From: Candidatus Pseudobacter hemicellulosilyticus
GTDB taxonomy: Bacteria; Bacteroidota; Bacteroidia; Chitinophagales; Chitinophagaceae
DNA length: 64,000 nucleotides
Assembly (NCBI GenBank): GCA_029202545.1
Contig: CP119311.1
Coordinates: 4,092,001 to 4,156,000 of the forward strand
Reading direction: 5' to 3'
Part shown: positions 35,935 through 45,061 of the stretch, piece after piece
How the letters are laid out: each line of letters starts with the position of its first letter
Position numbering within the stretch: the first letter of the stretch is position 1
Notes under the pieces: model-generated
Told to the model about the DNA's origin: nothing
The model's input: the letters and a program-made list of their open reading frames with translations, nothing else
Databases searched by the model: none
Position numbers and translations under genes: made by a program

Positions 35935-37566
35935 ATGAAAAGGACGCGTATAGCAGTGGGCCGGGCGGTTGTTTTATTGGGAGTGTTATTTGTTACTGGT
36001 TGTGTGAAACTGGATGTAATACCTGCCAATAAATTTACTGACGAAACCTACTGGACCTCAGAAGACAAGGCCAACTCCGTGGTGGGCATGGCTTACAGGC
36101 AAATGTTCAGCAGTGATTTCTTTATGAATAATGAGCTGTTGAGTGATAACGTATACAATGGATACGGCACTACCAGCGAAAAAGTGATTTCCCTGGGCCT
36201 GGCGGATGCTTCCAACCCGCGTTTTGCCAATGAGTTCAGGGATTGTTATGCAGGCATCAAGACCTGTCACACTTTCCTGGAAAATGTGGACAGGGTAGAA
36301 AGCATGTTGCAGGAACTCCGGGATAAGCGAAAAGCGGAGATCCGCTTCATCCGGGCTTCCCTGTACCTGGAGCTGACCACCTGGTATGGAGATGTTCCTC
36401 ATTTTACACAGGATATTGACCTGGCTACCTCCAAAACCCTGCTACGTAAACCACAGGCGGAGATCATGGCCTGGATCCACCAGGAACTGGATGCTGTTGC
36501 CGCTGTATTGCCCAGCAATACAGAATACGCCGCTGCTGATAACGGCAGGATCACCCGCGGGGCAGCTATTGCGCTCAATGCACGTGCTTACCTGTTTGAG
36601 AATAACTGGCCTAAAGTGGCAGAGTATTGTGATAAGCTGATCAACGGCACTGCTTATGGTACCTATAGCCTGTTCAATAATTACGAGCAGCTGTTCTGGG
36701 TCAGGAATGAATATAACCCTGAGATCATCCTCAGCCTCCAGTATGTACCGGAGGTAAGGACCTGGGGCAACCTGCAGGATTTTGCACCTATGTCCGGCAA
36801 CGCCCGGCTCTCCCTGGCAGGCCCAACTCAGGAACTGGTGGATTGCTACCTGATGAAGAATGGCAGCAAATGGACCGAATCGGATCCTGCTTATGCCAAC
36901 CGTGATCCCCGGATGGGCGCCACTATAGCCTACGATGGGTCCACCTGGACAGACAGGGCCGGCGTTCAATATCCTATTGTGATCCATCCGGATGGTACGG
37001 TGCCGGCAGGCAGAAGGTCGGATAAGTATATCGGCCAGGGCACTATCCAGACCTCTACCGGTTATTACTACCGGAAATTCTGTGATCCTGCCGCTTCTTC
37101 CTATACGGGTGGTGGCTGGGAATCCAACCTGAATATTCCCCTGATCCGTTATGCCGATGTGCTGCTGATGTATGCAGAAGCCAAAAATGAACTGAATGAG
37201 ATGACCAGCACTGTCTGGAACCAGACCATCCGCCCGCTGCGGGTAAGGGCCGGCTTTGATAATACTGCCGCCGCCATGGATATGCCCGGTGGCGGACAGG
37301 CAGCCCTGCGCGAAGTGATCCGTAACGAACGCCGGGTGGAGCTGGCGCTGGAAGGCTTACGGATATTTGATATCCGCCGCTGGCAAATTGCAGAAACAGT
37401 ACTGACCCAGCCCAGGCGGGGCGCCAAATTCGATAAGAGCAGTGGCTCTTACGATTATATCCAGCTGCCTGCCGGCACCTTCAGCCGCAACCGGGATTAT
37501 CTCTGGGCCATTCCCAGGGCAGAACGCCTGATCAATCCTAATCTGACTCAAAATCCAGGGTATTAA
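35935..37566 (+). CDS. SusD/RagB-family surface lipoprotein (module 3)
   Basis: 543 residues from ATG 35935, 22 bp after susC. Lipobox LFVTGC-VKLD. Characteristic SusD segments are KFTDETYWTSEDKANSVVGM, RASLYLELTTWYGDVPHFTQ and NERRVELALEGLRIFDIRRW, ending LTQNPGY. It would bind the glycan at the surface and cap the SusC at 32493. Confidence 0.95.
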   Translation: MKRTRIAVGRAVVLLGVLFVTGCVKLDVIPANKFTDETYWTSEDKANSVVGMAYRQMFSSDFFMNNELLSDNVYNGYGTTSEKVISLGLADASNPRFANEFRDCYAGIKTCHTFLENVDRVESMLQELRDKRKAEIRFIRASLYLELTTWYGDVPHFTQDIDLATSKTLLRKPQAEIMAWIHQELDAVAAVLPSNTEYAAADNGRITRGAAIALNARAYLFENNWPKVAEYCDKLINGTAYGTYSLFNNYEQLFWVRNEYNPEIILSLQYVPEVRTWGNLQDFAPMSGNARLSLAGPTQELVDCYLMKNGSKWTESDPAYANRDPRMGATIAYDGSTWTDRAGVQYPIVIHPDGTVPAGRRSDKYIGQGTIQTSTGYYYRKFCDPAASSYTGGGWESNLNIPLIRYADVLLMYAEAKNELNEMTSTVWNQTIRPLRVRAGFDNTAAAMDMPGGGQAALREVIRNERRVELALEGLRIFDIRRWQIAETVLTQPRRGAKFDKSSGSYDYIQLPAGTFSRNRDYLWAIPRAERLINPNLTQNPGY

Positions 37567-37583
37567 TCATCAATCAGCAAAAC

Positions 37584-38705
37584 ATGAAACATACTAAAAT
37601 AGCAGCAACCTTCTTTTTAATAGCCATGGCAGCTTTTGTAGGCTGTACCAAAAAACTTGAGTTCACCGAGGTGAAAGTGACCGAGGTCAGTTCTTATTAC
37701 TCGCCCGATGACGGCCGCAATATTATCCTGCAATCCTCCGGCACCGCTTCCCTGTATTTTGAATGGGAAAAAGCAGTGGCCGAAGACAATGGCGTGGTCT
37801 ATTATGATGTACTGTTCGATAAAGCGGACGGTGATTTCTCCAAACCGCTGTACGTAGTACCTGCCGATAACAAAGGCATCAGCACCGGCGCCAGCATCAC
37901 CCATAAAGTGCTGAACCGGATCGGTGGACTGGCAGGTATTGCTGCCGCCACGGAAGGGGTGTTAAAATGGACCGTGGCCTCTTCCAGGGGCTTATCCCAG
38001 GTGATCTCCAAAACCACCCGTACCATCCGCATTACCCGTACCCCTGGCATTGAAGCGCCGGACGTCCTGTTCCTGACAGGCGAAGGCACTGAAGCTGGTG
38101 CGGAACTGGCCAACGCCCTGACCGTAAAAGGACTGGAAGGCGGCACTGAGTTTGAGATCTATACCAGGCTGCTGGCAGGCAAAAAATACAGCTTTGTTGA
38201 TTCCCGCTCCAGCGTGTCCAGGACCTTCTCTGTGAATACAGCGGGTACCGGCTTCACCGAGTCAGCAGATGGCGGTACCGTATCGGAAGATGGTATTTAC
38301 AAAGTCTTCCTTGATTTCAGCACTGCTTCCGCAACGATTGCGAAGGTTACTAAAGTGGACATGTTCATGTGTACGCCGCAGAAACGGCAGACGCTGACCT
38401 ACCAGGGTAAAGGCGTTTGGAGCCACAATGATTATGTGCCCGATTTTACCACCAACTGGGGTGACGACAGGTATTTCTTCTGGATCACCATCAATGGCCA
38501 GGAACAAAAAGTGGGCAGCTCCAACAAGGATAACCAGCCCCCCGGCGTAACTACCGGCGCTTACTTTAAGCTCAATTTCTACGCTGAGGATAAGAACCAG
38601 TGGGATTATTCCTACAAGTTCCCCAACAGGAATGTTCCTAAGTGCAATATCATTTTCTCCCTCAGTGCAGAAGCCGATCAGTATACGCACCAGATGGTGT
38701 ATTGA
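37584..38705 (+). CDS. SusE/SusF-like surface lipoprotein
   Basis: 373 residues with lipoprotein signal (IAMAAFVGC-TKKLEF). The N-terminal part is a SusE-type domain (LYFEWEKAVAEDNGVVYYDV, then FDKADGDFSKPLY; an Ig-like fold). The C-terminal region is a beta-rich binding domain (DGIYKVFLDFSTASATIAKV, ISMNGQ-like DDRYFFWITINGQEQKVGSS). SusE/F proteins bind glycan at the cell surface without catalysis. It lies 17 bp after susD and 37 bp before the GH76 gene. Confidence 0.8.
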   Translation: MKHTKIAATFFLIAMAAFVGCTKKLEFTEVKVTEVSSYYSPDDGRNIILQSSGTASLYFEWEKAVAEDNGVVYYDVLFDKADGDFSKPLYVVPADNKGISTGASITHKVLNRIGGLAGIAAATEGVLKWTVASSRGLSQVISKTTRTIRITRTPGIEAPDVLFLTGEGTEAGAELANALTVKGLEGGTEFEIYTRLLAGKKYSFVDSRSSVSRTFSVNTAGTGFTESADGGTVSEDGIYKVFLDFSTASATIAKVTKVDMFMCTPQKRQTLTYQGKGVWSHNDYVPDFTTNWGDDRYFFWITINGQEQKVGSSNKDNQPPGVTTGAYFKLNFYAEDKNQWDYSYKFPNRNVPKCNIIFSLSAEADQYTHQMVY

Positions 38706-38742
38706 GCTGAATTGCCGGCTTTTTAACTATAAACAGTAGCTA

Positions 38743-39903
38743 ATGAAGAATATATATATCGGCCTCTGCCTGCTGTTCTGTGGGGCATGCGGCAAAATAA
38801 ACGATGAATACATCGATAGAAGTACGGGCTATGCGGTTGACTGGACAAGCGCTGCAGACAGCAGCAGCAGTTCCTTTGTCAGTGTGTTCTGGAATCCTAC
38901 CAAACATCATTTCAATAATGATAACCTGGGTACCGTTATGCAGTATGATTACTGGCCGGAAGCCCATGGGCTGGATGCCATGATAGATGCTTATTCCCGC
39001 ACTAAAAGTGATGTGTACAAGACCAAGATCTATGATTTTTATGAAGGGGTGAAAGCCAAGAACGGCGGCCGCTTCTACAATAATTATTATGATGATATGG
39101 GCTGGCATGGCATGGCCCATATGCGTGCCCTGGAAGCCACCGGCGATACCCGCTATGAAACTTCCTCCAGGCAATTGTGGGAGTGGATCACTGTCGGATG
39201 GAACAATGAGGATGGCGGTGGAATTCCCTGGAACCATGAGAATACAACCGAAGGCCGCAGCAAAGGTGTTCCTTCCAACGGACCTGCTGCCATCATTGCT
39301 GCCCGCAGGTGGCAGAAATATGGAGATGCAGAGGTGGTCAATGGCCACAATAACCTGGAATGGTTGTCCATGATCTATAACTGGATAAAGGAAAACAGGG
39401 TAGTGCAGCAGTCGGGCCGGGTGTTTGAGAATATCAATGACAGCCGGGGCGACTGGACCTACAATGCCGGAACCTATATGGGCGCAGCATTGGAATATTA
39501 TAAGATCACCGGTAATAAGGTATACCTGAATGACGCTATTAAAACGGCCGACTGGACCACCAGCACCCTGATCAATACCAATAACAAGGTGCTGAGCGAC
39601 TGGGCCGAGCAGCAGGACCATGACGTGAACCTGTTCAAAGGGATCTTTGTACGGTACCTGACCAACCTGATCAGGAATCCAGACCTTCCGGAAACCAACC
39701 GTAAGCGTTATGTCAGCTTCCTGAAGAACAGCGCTCAGGTGCTGTGGACACAGGGTACGCTGAAAACCCCGGTCATCCTTTTCGGTTACCATTGGTGGGA
39801 AGCTCCGCTGGAACCCAAGGTAGCCCTGCGTACAGAGATAAGCGGCGCCACCCTGATGGAAGCGCTGGCCTTGCTTAAAAGCGAAGGTTACCTGGATAAA
39901 TAG
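38743..39903 (+). CDS. GH76-family alpha-1,6-mannanase (lipoprotein)
   Basis: 386 residues. Short lipoprotein signal (LCLLFCGAC-GKINDEY). The (alpha/alpha)6 GH76 fold is shown by FYNNYYDDMGWHGMAHMRAL (catalytic Asp-Asp pair, about residues 114-115), the WEWITVGWNNEDGGGIPWNH motif and NAGTYMGAALEYYKIT. GH76 enzymes cut alpha-1,6-mannan backbones such as yeast mannan. Surface or periplasmic anchoring cannot be told. It ends the module 3 operon, before a strong terminator. Confidence 0.92.
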   Translation: MKNIYIGLCLLFCGACGKINDEYIDRSTGYAVDWTSAADSSSSSFVSVFWNPTKHHFNNDNLGTVMQYDYWPEAHGLDAMIDAYSRTKSDVYKTKIYDFYEGVKAKNGGRFYNNYYDDMGWHGMAHMRALEATGDTRYETSSRQLWEWITVGWNNEDGGGIPWNHENTTEGRSKGVPSNGPAAIIAARRWQKYGDAEVVNGHNNLEWLSMIYNWIKENRVVQQSGRVFENINDSRGDWTYNAGTYMGAALEYYKITGNKVYLNDAIKTADWTTSTLINTNNKVLSDWAEQQDHDVNLFKGIFVRYLTNLIRNPDLPETNRKRYVSFLKNSAQVLWTQGTLKTPVILFGYHWWEAPLEPKVALRTEISGATLMEALALLKSEGYLDK

Positions 39904-39933
39904 CCGGATATCTTTGTGGTGTACATAAACGGA

Positions 39934-39967
39934 CAGAAGGCCTTCAATATTATTTGAAGGCCTTCTG
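39934..39967 (+). terminator. Terminator of the module 3 operon
   Basis: CAGAAGGCCTTCAA (39934-39947) and TTGAAGGCCTTCTG (39954-39967) form a perfect 14-bp stem with a 6-nt loop, followed by CTTTTG. It lies 30 bp after the GH76 stop. Confidence 0.8.
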
Positions 39968-40052
39968 CTTTTGCCGTGTCAGCTTCCCTGTGGCAAACAA
40001 TTGTTTGCCAGGTATTTTTGTTCCCTGACGTTTATGCTATCGTTGTTCCTGG

Positions 40053-41393
40053 TTAGCGCGAGCTGTTTTTCTTTTTGGAAGCGGTAGCAGTGGTACTGCT
40101 TTTCCGGTTATTGCCTGTCTGGCTGCCGGAACCTTTGCCTGTACTGCTGCTCCTGTTGGCGGAACTGGCGCTTTTTGAAGAGCCACTGTTACTGCGGCCC
40201 ATCATATTACTGCCTGTATTGCTTTTTCCGCTTGTGCGACTGGCGCTGCTGCTATTGCCCCGGCTGCTGCTGCGGTTGCTTGTTTCGCTGCGTGAACCGG
40301 TATTGCTGCGGTTGCTTTGGCCGGAGCTATAATTGTTGTCCTCATTGTCATAACGGCCGGAACGATTGTTCATGTCATTGTCGTCGTACATGCTGGAGGA
40401 ACGGCGGCTGCGGTTGTTGTTATAGTCATCATATTGGCCACCACGGTTGCCATGGCCCATGTCGCCATAGTTTTGACCTCTTTCCTGACCATAGCCCTGC
40501 ATGCCGGAGGAACGTCTTTGGGAACCCCGGTTTCCTTGCTGACCATAACTTTGGTTGCCGCCCTGCCGACCATAGCCCTGGTTGCCCTGCTGCCCGTAGC
40601 CTTGATTGCCAAAGCCTCCCTGTTGATCATAGCCCTGCTGTCCGTAATTGTCCTGGTTGCTACCATAGCCTTGCTGACCATAACCGCCATTGCCCTGCTG
40701 GCCATAACCACCATGACCCTGGTTGCCATACATATTGCCGCCCTGGTTGCCATCGGACCTGCGGCCGGTATAACCCTGATTGCCCTGGTTTCCGTACCAG
40801 CCCTGGCGGTTGCCCATGCGGGAACCACGCTGGTCGCGGTCGTCTTGGTAATCCTGGTTACCTGAGTTTCCATAACCACGGTGTTCATTGCGTCGATTGC
40901 CATGCTGGTCGTTCTGACGACGGTTACGTTGATTGCCATTATTGTTCATGGAGTCATCGTACCGGCCACCGTTACCGTAGCTGCGGTCCAGGTTAGAAGT
41001 GCCACCGGAACGCTGACGGTTCATGCCACCACCAAAACCCTGGCGGGAACGGAAGCTGGTCTGTTGGAAATCTTCCTGGTCCTCGTCTTCTTCGTCGCCG
41101 TTAAAGTCATCATAATCCTCCTGTTCGTCTTCGTCCTCGTCATAGCTGCTCCGTGTGCTGCGGTAGTTGCGGTCATTGTCCTGGTCATCCTCGCGGTCGA
41201 AGGCATCCTGTCCATAACGTCCCTGCATCCTGTTGCCGGAATGTTCGTCGTAGTCTTCATCATATTCATTGTCCATATCATTGTTGTCATAGTTCTGTTG
41301 GAATTGTTCCCCTGATCCCCGCATATCCCGACTGTCACGATTTCCGTAATGTTGGCTGGCAGATTGCCCGCCTGTGTTTCTTCTCGTTGCCAT
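40053..41393 (-). CDS. Large low-complexity, prion-like disordered protein
   Basis: 446 residues from ATG at 41393 (MATRRNTGGQSASQHYGNRD); an upstream extension to 41552 is not protein-like. There is no signal peptide, membrane helix or known domain. Three compositional zones: residues about 30-120 very acidic (YDEDEDEQEDYDDFNGDEED); about 120-330 rich in Gly, Gln, Asn, Tyr and Arg with repeated GYGQQG / GNQGYG units; about 330-446 Ser, Asn, Arg rich, ending in a basic SKKKNSSR. The composition resembles eukaryotic phase-separating prion-like domains. The plus-strand open frames here are artefacts of the repeats. It is probably real because the frame stays open over 1.3 kb of biased sequence and starts well. 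Function unknown. Confidence 0.7.
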   Translation of the reverse strand: MATRRNTGGQSASQHYGNRDSRDMRGSGEQFQQNYDNNDMDNEYDEDYDEHSGNRMQGRYGQDAFDREDDQDNDRNYRSTRSSYDEDEDEQEDYDDFNGDEEDEDQEDFQQTSFRSRQGFGGGMNRQRSGGTSNLDRSYGNGGRYDDSMNNNGNQRNRRQNDQHGNRRNEHRGYGNSGNQDYQDDRDQRGSRMGNRQGWYGNQGNQGYTGRRSDGNQGGNMYGNQGHGGYGQQGNGGYGQQGYGSNQDNYGQQGYDQQGGFGNQGYGQQGNQGYGRQGGNQSYGQQGNRGSQRRSSGMQGYGQERGQNYGDMGHGNRGGQYDDYNNNRSRRSSSMYDDNDMNNRSGRYDNEDNNYSSGQSNRSNTGSRSETSNRSSSRGNSSSASRTSGKSNTGSNMMGRSNSGSSKSASSANRSSSTGKGSGSQTGNNRKSSTTATASKKKNSSR

Positions 41394-41563
41394 AGTTTTT
41401 TCAATTAATGGTTTAATAATCGTTAGATATATATTTTGTTTACCGTCAAAGGTTATGCCTGACCGAAAGAAGGTAAACTGAAGAACTGCTTTTGTTAATT
41501 GAGGAATGTACAGCCAGTAGTGGTGGATTTTTGTCCTCAATATTTTTAACACCTGATCAGCGG

Positions 41564-42901
41564 CTATGGTGCTTTGCTGGCCGTCACCCGCCAGATAGTA
41601 TTACCGGCGTCATCGGCTACCAGCAGGGAGCCATCCTGTAATACGGTAACGCCTACTGGTCTTCCGTACACTTTGTTACCGCCTTCTGCTGACAGGAAAC
41701 CGGTCAGAAAATCTTCGGCATCACCGGAAGGTTTGCCGTTGGCAAAGGGTACAAATACCACTTTGTAACCGGAGAAGCTGGAGCGGTTCCAGGACCCATG
41801 CTGCCCTATAAAGGCGCCGTTACGATAGCGTTGGGGAAAAGCCTGCTGATCATAGAAGGCCAGACCAAGCGATGCGGTATGGTTGCCCAGCGGAACATCA
41901 GGCACCAGGGTTTGTTTGACCAGGTCAGGCCGCTGGCCTTTCAGTCGCGGGTCTTCGTGCTGTCCAAAATAGGCATAGGGCCAGCCGTAGAAACCGCCTT
42001 CTTTTACACTGGTCATATAATCGGGCACCAGCTCATCACCCAGTTCATCTCTTTCATTCACTGCTGTCCATAACGTATTACTGCCCGGCGCCCAGGCCAT
42101 GCCCACGGGATTACGCAGGCCGCTGGCGTAGATCTGCTCACCACTGCCATCCGGGTTCACCACCAGGATATTGGCGCGACGAACTTCGTTCTCCATGCCA
42201 TGTTCCGCCACGTTGGAGCCGGAGCCCACCGATATATAGATCTTTGATTTGCTGGCATCGGTAATAATATTCCTTGTCCAGTGGTTATTGTAACCACCAG
42301 CCGGCAGCTCAACTACTTTCTGTCCATTGCCAGTTAACTTATCCTGACCAGCCTTGTAAGGATACCGTACCAGTCCATCTGTATTGGCTACATAAAAAAA
42401 GTTGTCCAGCACCAGCATGCCCAAAGGCTGGTTCAGGTTACCGGCAAATTCTTTCCGCAGATCAGGTTGACCATCTTTATCAGTATCGCGGAACAGCGTA
42501 ATACGGTTAGCGCTGCTGCCGGCCTGCGATTTAGTCTTGCCGGAAACTTCATCTTTGGCCTTTTGCGCCAGGCTTTTCTGCGTAGCAGATTCCGCTACAA
42601 AAATATCCCCGTTGGGCGCCTGGTAGATCCAGCGTGGGTTATCCAGTTTATTGGCAAACAGGGTGACCGTAAATCCCTGTGGCGCCTGTGGTGTGCGACC
42701 TTCACTCCAGCCCTGTACATCTGCAAAAAGGGTTTTGGAAGGCGTGGCATAAGGCGTCGGCAGGGAAAGGGTGGCTGTTTTTGTAGTGGCGGTGGTAGCT
42801 GAATCGGAATCAGTACCTGATCCGGTGCCTGGGTTTGGTTTCGATTTACAGGCTGCTGCCAGCAGGCAGGGAGCCAGTGCTGCTAAAAAAAATGTTTTCA
42901 T
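41564..42901 (-). CDS. PQQ-type sugar dehydrogenase / sorbosone dehydrogenase-like lipoprotein
   Basis: 445 residues from ATG 42901 (MKTFFLAALAPCLLAAAC; lipobox AAAC). A Thr/Ser-rich linker precedes a six-bladed beta-propeller of the soluble glucose dehydrogenase / L-sorbosone dehydrogenase type (LDNPRWIYQAPNGDIFVAES, ANRITLFRDTDKDGQPDLRK, GLRNPVGMAWAPGSNTLWTA, VNERDELGDELVPDYM, FIGQHGSWNRSSFSGYKVVF). Many family members oxidise sugars with PQQ, but not all bind the cofactor. It lies upstream of the prion-like gene on the same strand with 170 bp between. Confidence 0.85.
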   Translation of the reverse strand: MKTFFLAALAPCLLAAACKSKPNPGTGSGTDSDSATTATTKTATLSLPTPYATPSKTLFADVQGWSEGRTPQAPQGFTVTLFANKLDNPRWIYQAPNGDIFVAESATQKSLAQKAKDEVSGKTKSQAGSSANRITLFRDTDKDGQPDLRKEFAGNLNQPLGMLVLDNFFYVANTDGLVRYPYKAGQDKLTGNGQKVVELPAGGYNNHWTRNIITDASKSKIYISVGSGSNVAEHGMENEVRRANILVVNPDGSGEQIYASGLRNPVGMAWAPGSNTLWTAVNERDELGDELVPDYMTSVKEGGFYGWPYAYFGQHEDPRLKGQRPDLVKQTLVPDVPLGNHTASLGLAFYDQQAFPQRYRNGAFIGQHGSWNRSSFSGYKVVFVPFANGKPSGDAEDFLTGFLSAEGGNKVYGRPVGVTVLQDGSLLVADDAGNTIWRVTASKAP

Positions 42902-43031
42902 ATACAAAGAGAATTTTTACAGTGAGGTTGGTTGTGCCATGAGGGTGTGGGATGTATGCAAGTTTTTAAAAACTATGCCATGTATATGTTTCAAGGCATT
43001 TGACAATGCGTGGAATGAATGCGGCAATGTG

Positions 43032-43408
43032 GGTAGCATTATCCGGGCCGGCGCATTGTTATCTGTACTTTTCCGGTTGCAATTAGGATACCTACCTTTC
43101 CTTTCCTGGTGACCTTATTCGGTAAATGGGGGAAAGGGGGGCGATTGGACCCCAATTTTTATTATGCGCTGGTCACCATGCATGGAACTGTCATGATCTT
43201 CTTTGTGCTGACCGGCGGCCTCAGCGGCACCTTCGCCAATTTGCTGATCCCCCTGCAGGTGGGTGCCACGGGGAACAGGGAGGGTGAGATCCCGGAACTG
43301 TATCGCTGGCCCTATGATTATGCCAGGAATGGCCGGGAATTTGTACCGCAAACAGAAGCGCCGGGATTGTCCCCGGCCGGTGGAGACAACAGTTTATTGA
43401 TCAATTAA
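43032..43408 (+). pseudogene. Cytochrome c oxidase subunit I pseudogene with internal deletion
   Basis: Frame one (43032-43108) reads LLSVLFRLQLGYLPFLSW; frame two (from 43115) continues LFGKW and then DPNFYYALVTMHGTVMIFFV, LTGGLSGTFANLLIPLQVGA. These match the first third of a Bacteroidota COX1 (heme-copper oxidase). After GA the text jumps to ELYRWPYDYARNGREFVPQT, which is the family's C-terminus. A frameshift near 43110 and loss of roughly 450-500 codons make this a dead copy. Confidence 0.75.
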
Positions 43409-43418
43409 AATCGAAATA

Positions 43419-43628
43419 ATGAAAAAGGATATCGCAGAAAAAAAAGAGGAGCCCGGCAAGCAACCGAATAATGATCAGCCGGAGCAGCCGCCACAGGATA
43501 AGCCGGTCATTAAGAAAGAAGCGCCGGGCGAGCGTTCCGGTCCCGGATTATCAGTGGAAGATGTACCAGATAGCACCAATGAGTCAACCGGTGTGCCGGG
43601 GAGTGGGCAGCGGCAGGATACAAATTAA
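43419..43628 (+). CDS. Small hydrophilic disordered protein, 69 aa
   Basis: Not recognised. It consists almost only of Lys, Glu, Pro, Gln, Asp and Gly (MKKDIAEKKEEPGKQPNNDQ at the start), with no hydrophobic core, and is probably disordered. Start at ATG 43419 follows an A-rich leader (AATAATG). It lies just after the oxidase pseudogene. Similar small acidic or Lys/Glu-rich proteins are common in Bacteroidota stress genes, but no specific match is claimed. Confidence 0.45.
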   Translation: MKKDIAEKKEEPGKQPNNDQPEQPPQDKPVIKKEAPGERSGPGLSVEDVPDSTNESTGVPGSGQRQDTN

Positions 43629-43667
43629 TATAATGTGGGTGTTTACCTGAAGGTCTGGCAGGCGCTA

Positions 43668-44294
43668 TCAGTGTTCCAGCAGCCCTTTAGCCAATGCTTT
43701 CCATTGTGATTTGTTCAAGCCCAGCATAGCGGCAATGGCAATCATAAAATTCCTGATCCTGGTAAACAGGCCTGGTGTTTTCAGGTTAGGCGTTTCATTA
43801 CGCCCGTTAACACTGGCTATCAGGTGATGATGCCTTCTCTCTACAATAAAACTACTGGTGGCGCCGGGGGCAAAAAAGTGCGCAATGGTTTGTCTGTCTT
43901 TTTGAGTGGATTGCTGGTTAAACGGTGGTATTGCTGGTCTGACACGGATAGCCATCCATTCCAGGCCATCCAGTTGATCTTTCTCAATCTTTTCAATACG
44001 GACCCAGTCGTACCCCTCGCCATTCTCCGATGGCGAGGGCAGTGGCATACCGATCCTGATAAAATCTCCTTCCCTTGCGTGTCCCTGCAATGATTTTCCC
44101 AGCTCGTCAATCAATTGAAAGCTGGCGCCTTTATTACCGGATACTTGTTTCCAGTCATTTACTTTCAGTAATTTCTGACAGCTGTTCAGGAAGTGAATAT
44201 GTGCCTGTATGATATCGGGTACATATATGCGATGTACTGTGTCCGTTTGTGATCCCCGTTGCTGGGGCGGGATGGTAGTGGTTGCTGGCTGCAT
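43668..44294 (-). CDS. Hypothetical protein, about 208 aa
   Basis: Not recognised. Start taken at ATG 44294 (MQPATTTIPPQQRGSQTDTV); a longer frame to 44384 would run into the RHS remnant on the other strand. The middle (YDWVRIEKIEKDQLDGLEWM, MAIRVRPAIPPFN) looks like a globular beta-rich fold. Near the C-terminus, RIRNFMIAIAAMLGLNKSQW could be an amphipathic or membrane-associated helix. No signal peptide. It is convergent with the small disordered gene upstream. Confidence 0.5.
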   Translation of the reverse strand: MQPATTTIPPQQRGSQTDTVHRIYVPDIIQAHIHFLNSCQKLLKVNDWKQVSGNKGASFQLIDELGKSLQGHAREGDFIRIGMPLPSPSENGEGYDWVRIEKIEKDQLDGLEWMAIRVRPAIPPFNQQSTQKDRQTIAHFFAPGATSSFIVERRHHHLIASVNGRNETPNLKTPGLFTRIRNFMIAIAAMLGLNKSQWKALAKGLLEH

Positions 44295-44308
44295 AGAAGA
44301 GTCATTGA

Positions 44309-45047
44309 AAATTTGAGGCCAGGCTGCTGGGAAGATTCTGGCAGATTGATCCATTGGCTGGAATTGCGGACGATTACAGCCCATATGCTTATGTGCTCAA
44401 TAACCCTCTTCTTTATAATGATCCGTATGGCCTGGATACAACCCGGGGACAAACACCAACTCCTACTCCTGACCCAGGGGATATCTGGATACCCGATGAA
44501 GGCCTGCCGCAGGTTTTTGATCCTGAAAGAGGATGGGCTCCGCAGATAGTGATGGATGACGTGATAGTTACCCCGGCAAACAATGATCAGGATGAGATCT
44601 GGTACAATGCCTTTGCAAATGGTGGAATGGGCGTAGGCGTGACTGGTACTTACTACGGATTGAAGGGTAATGTGACCCATAATGAATTCTGGTGGCGGAA
44701 AAAATGGAACATGGAGGTGGAGAACAGATATTACAAAAAAGAATATTACTTACAAAGGTAGTTATTCCAAGGTAGGCACCTCTTTGTCAAAAGCAAAGGC
44801 CCTTTCTACCAAGCTCACAGTTGCTGGTGCGGTGGTACTTGTTGCCGATGTGGTGATCACTCAGCAGGTGAAGCCATCACATGTATTGAATGCTGCTATG
44901 ACCGGACTTGCATTTACTGGCGTAGGTTCCGTAATTTCGGGCGCCTGGTTTGTTTTGGATATCGGAACCCAGCTGTTTACGGGAAAATCCTTAAGTGAAA
45001 GGTTGGATGAGGCCGTCGGTGAACCATTGTTAGATTGGAATGATTAA
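44309..45047 (+). pseudogene. Orphan RHS-repeat core end and C-terminal tip, frameshifted
   Basis: The frame opens at 44309 without a start codon and reads GRFWQIDPLAGIADDYSPYA, then YVLNNPLLYNDPYGLD, the hallmark end of an RHS core. A proline-rich linker and a variable tip follow. The frame stops at 44761, but the +2 frame carries on as KNGTWRWRTDITKKN and ends with a glycine-rich hydrophobic segment (VLNAAMTGLAFTGVGSVISG, then FTGKSLSERLDEA) to 45047. Removing one A from the A6 run at 44699-44704 would join both frames as WWRKNGTW. It looks like a displaced tip of a polymorphic toxin or RHS protein, with immunity candidates downstream. Confidence 0.7.
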
Positions 45048-45061
45048 AAATAATTAATTGT

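Noticed and set aside
40175..41315. Several long plus-strand open frames rich in Cys/His or Val/Ile
   Set aside because: They are the complement of the low-complexity minus-strand gene; the repeated CCATAGCCCTG-like text keeps several frames open. No start context or domain.
42771..43112. 113-codon plus-strand frame running into the oxidase remnant
   Set aside because: Its first part is antisense to the sugar dehydrogenase signal region; only the last 25 codons are oxidase-like and are counted in the pseudogene.
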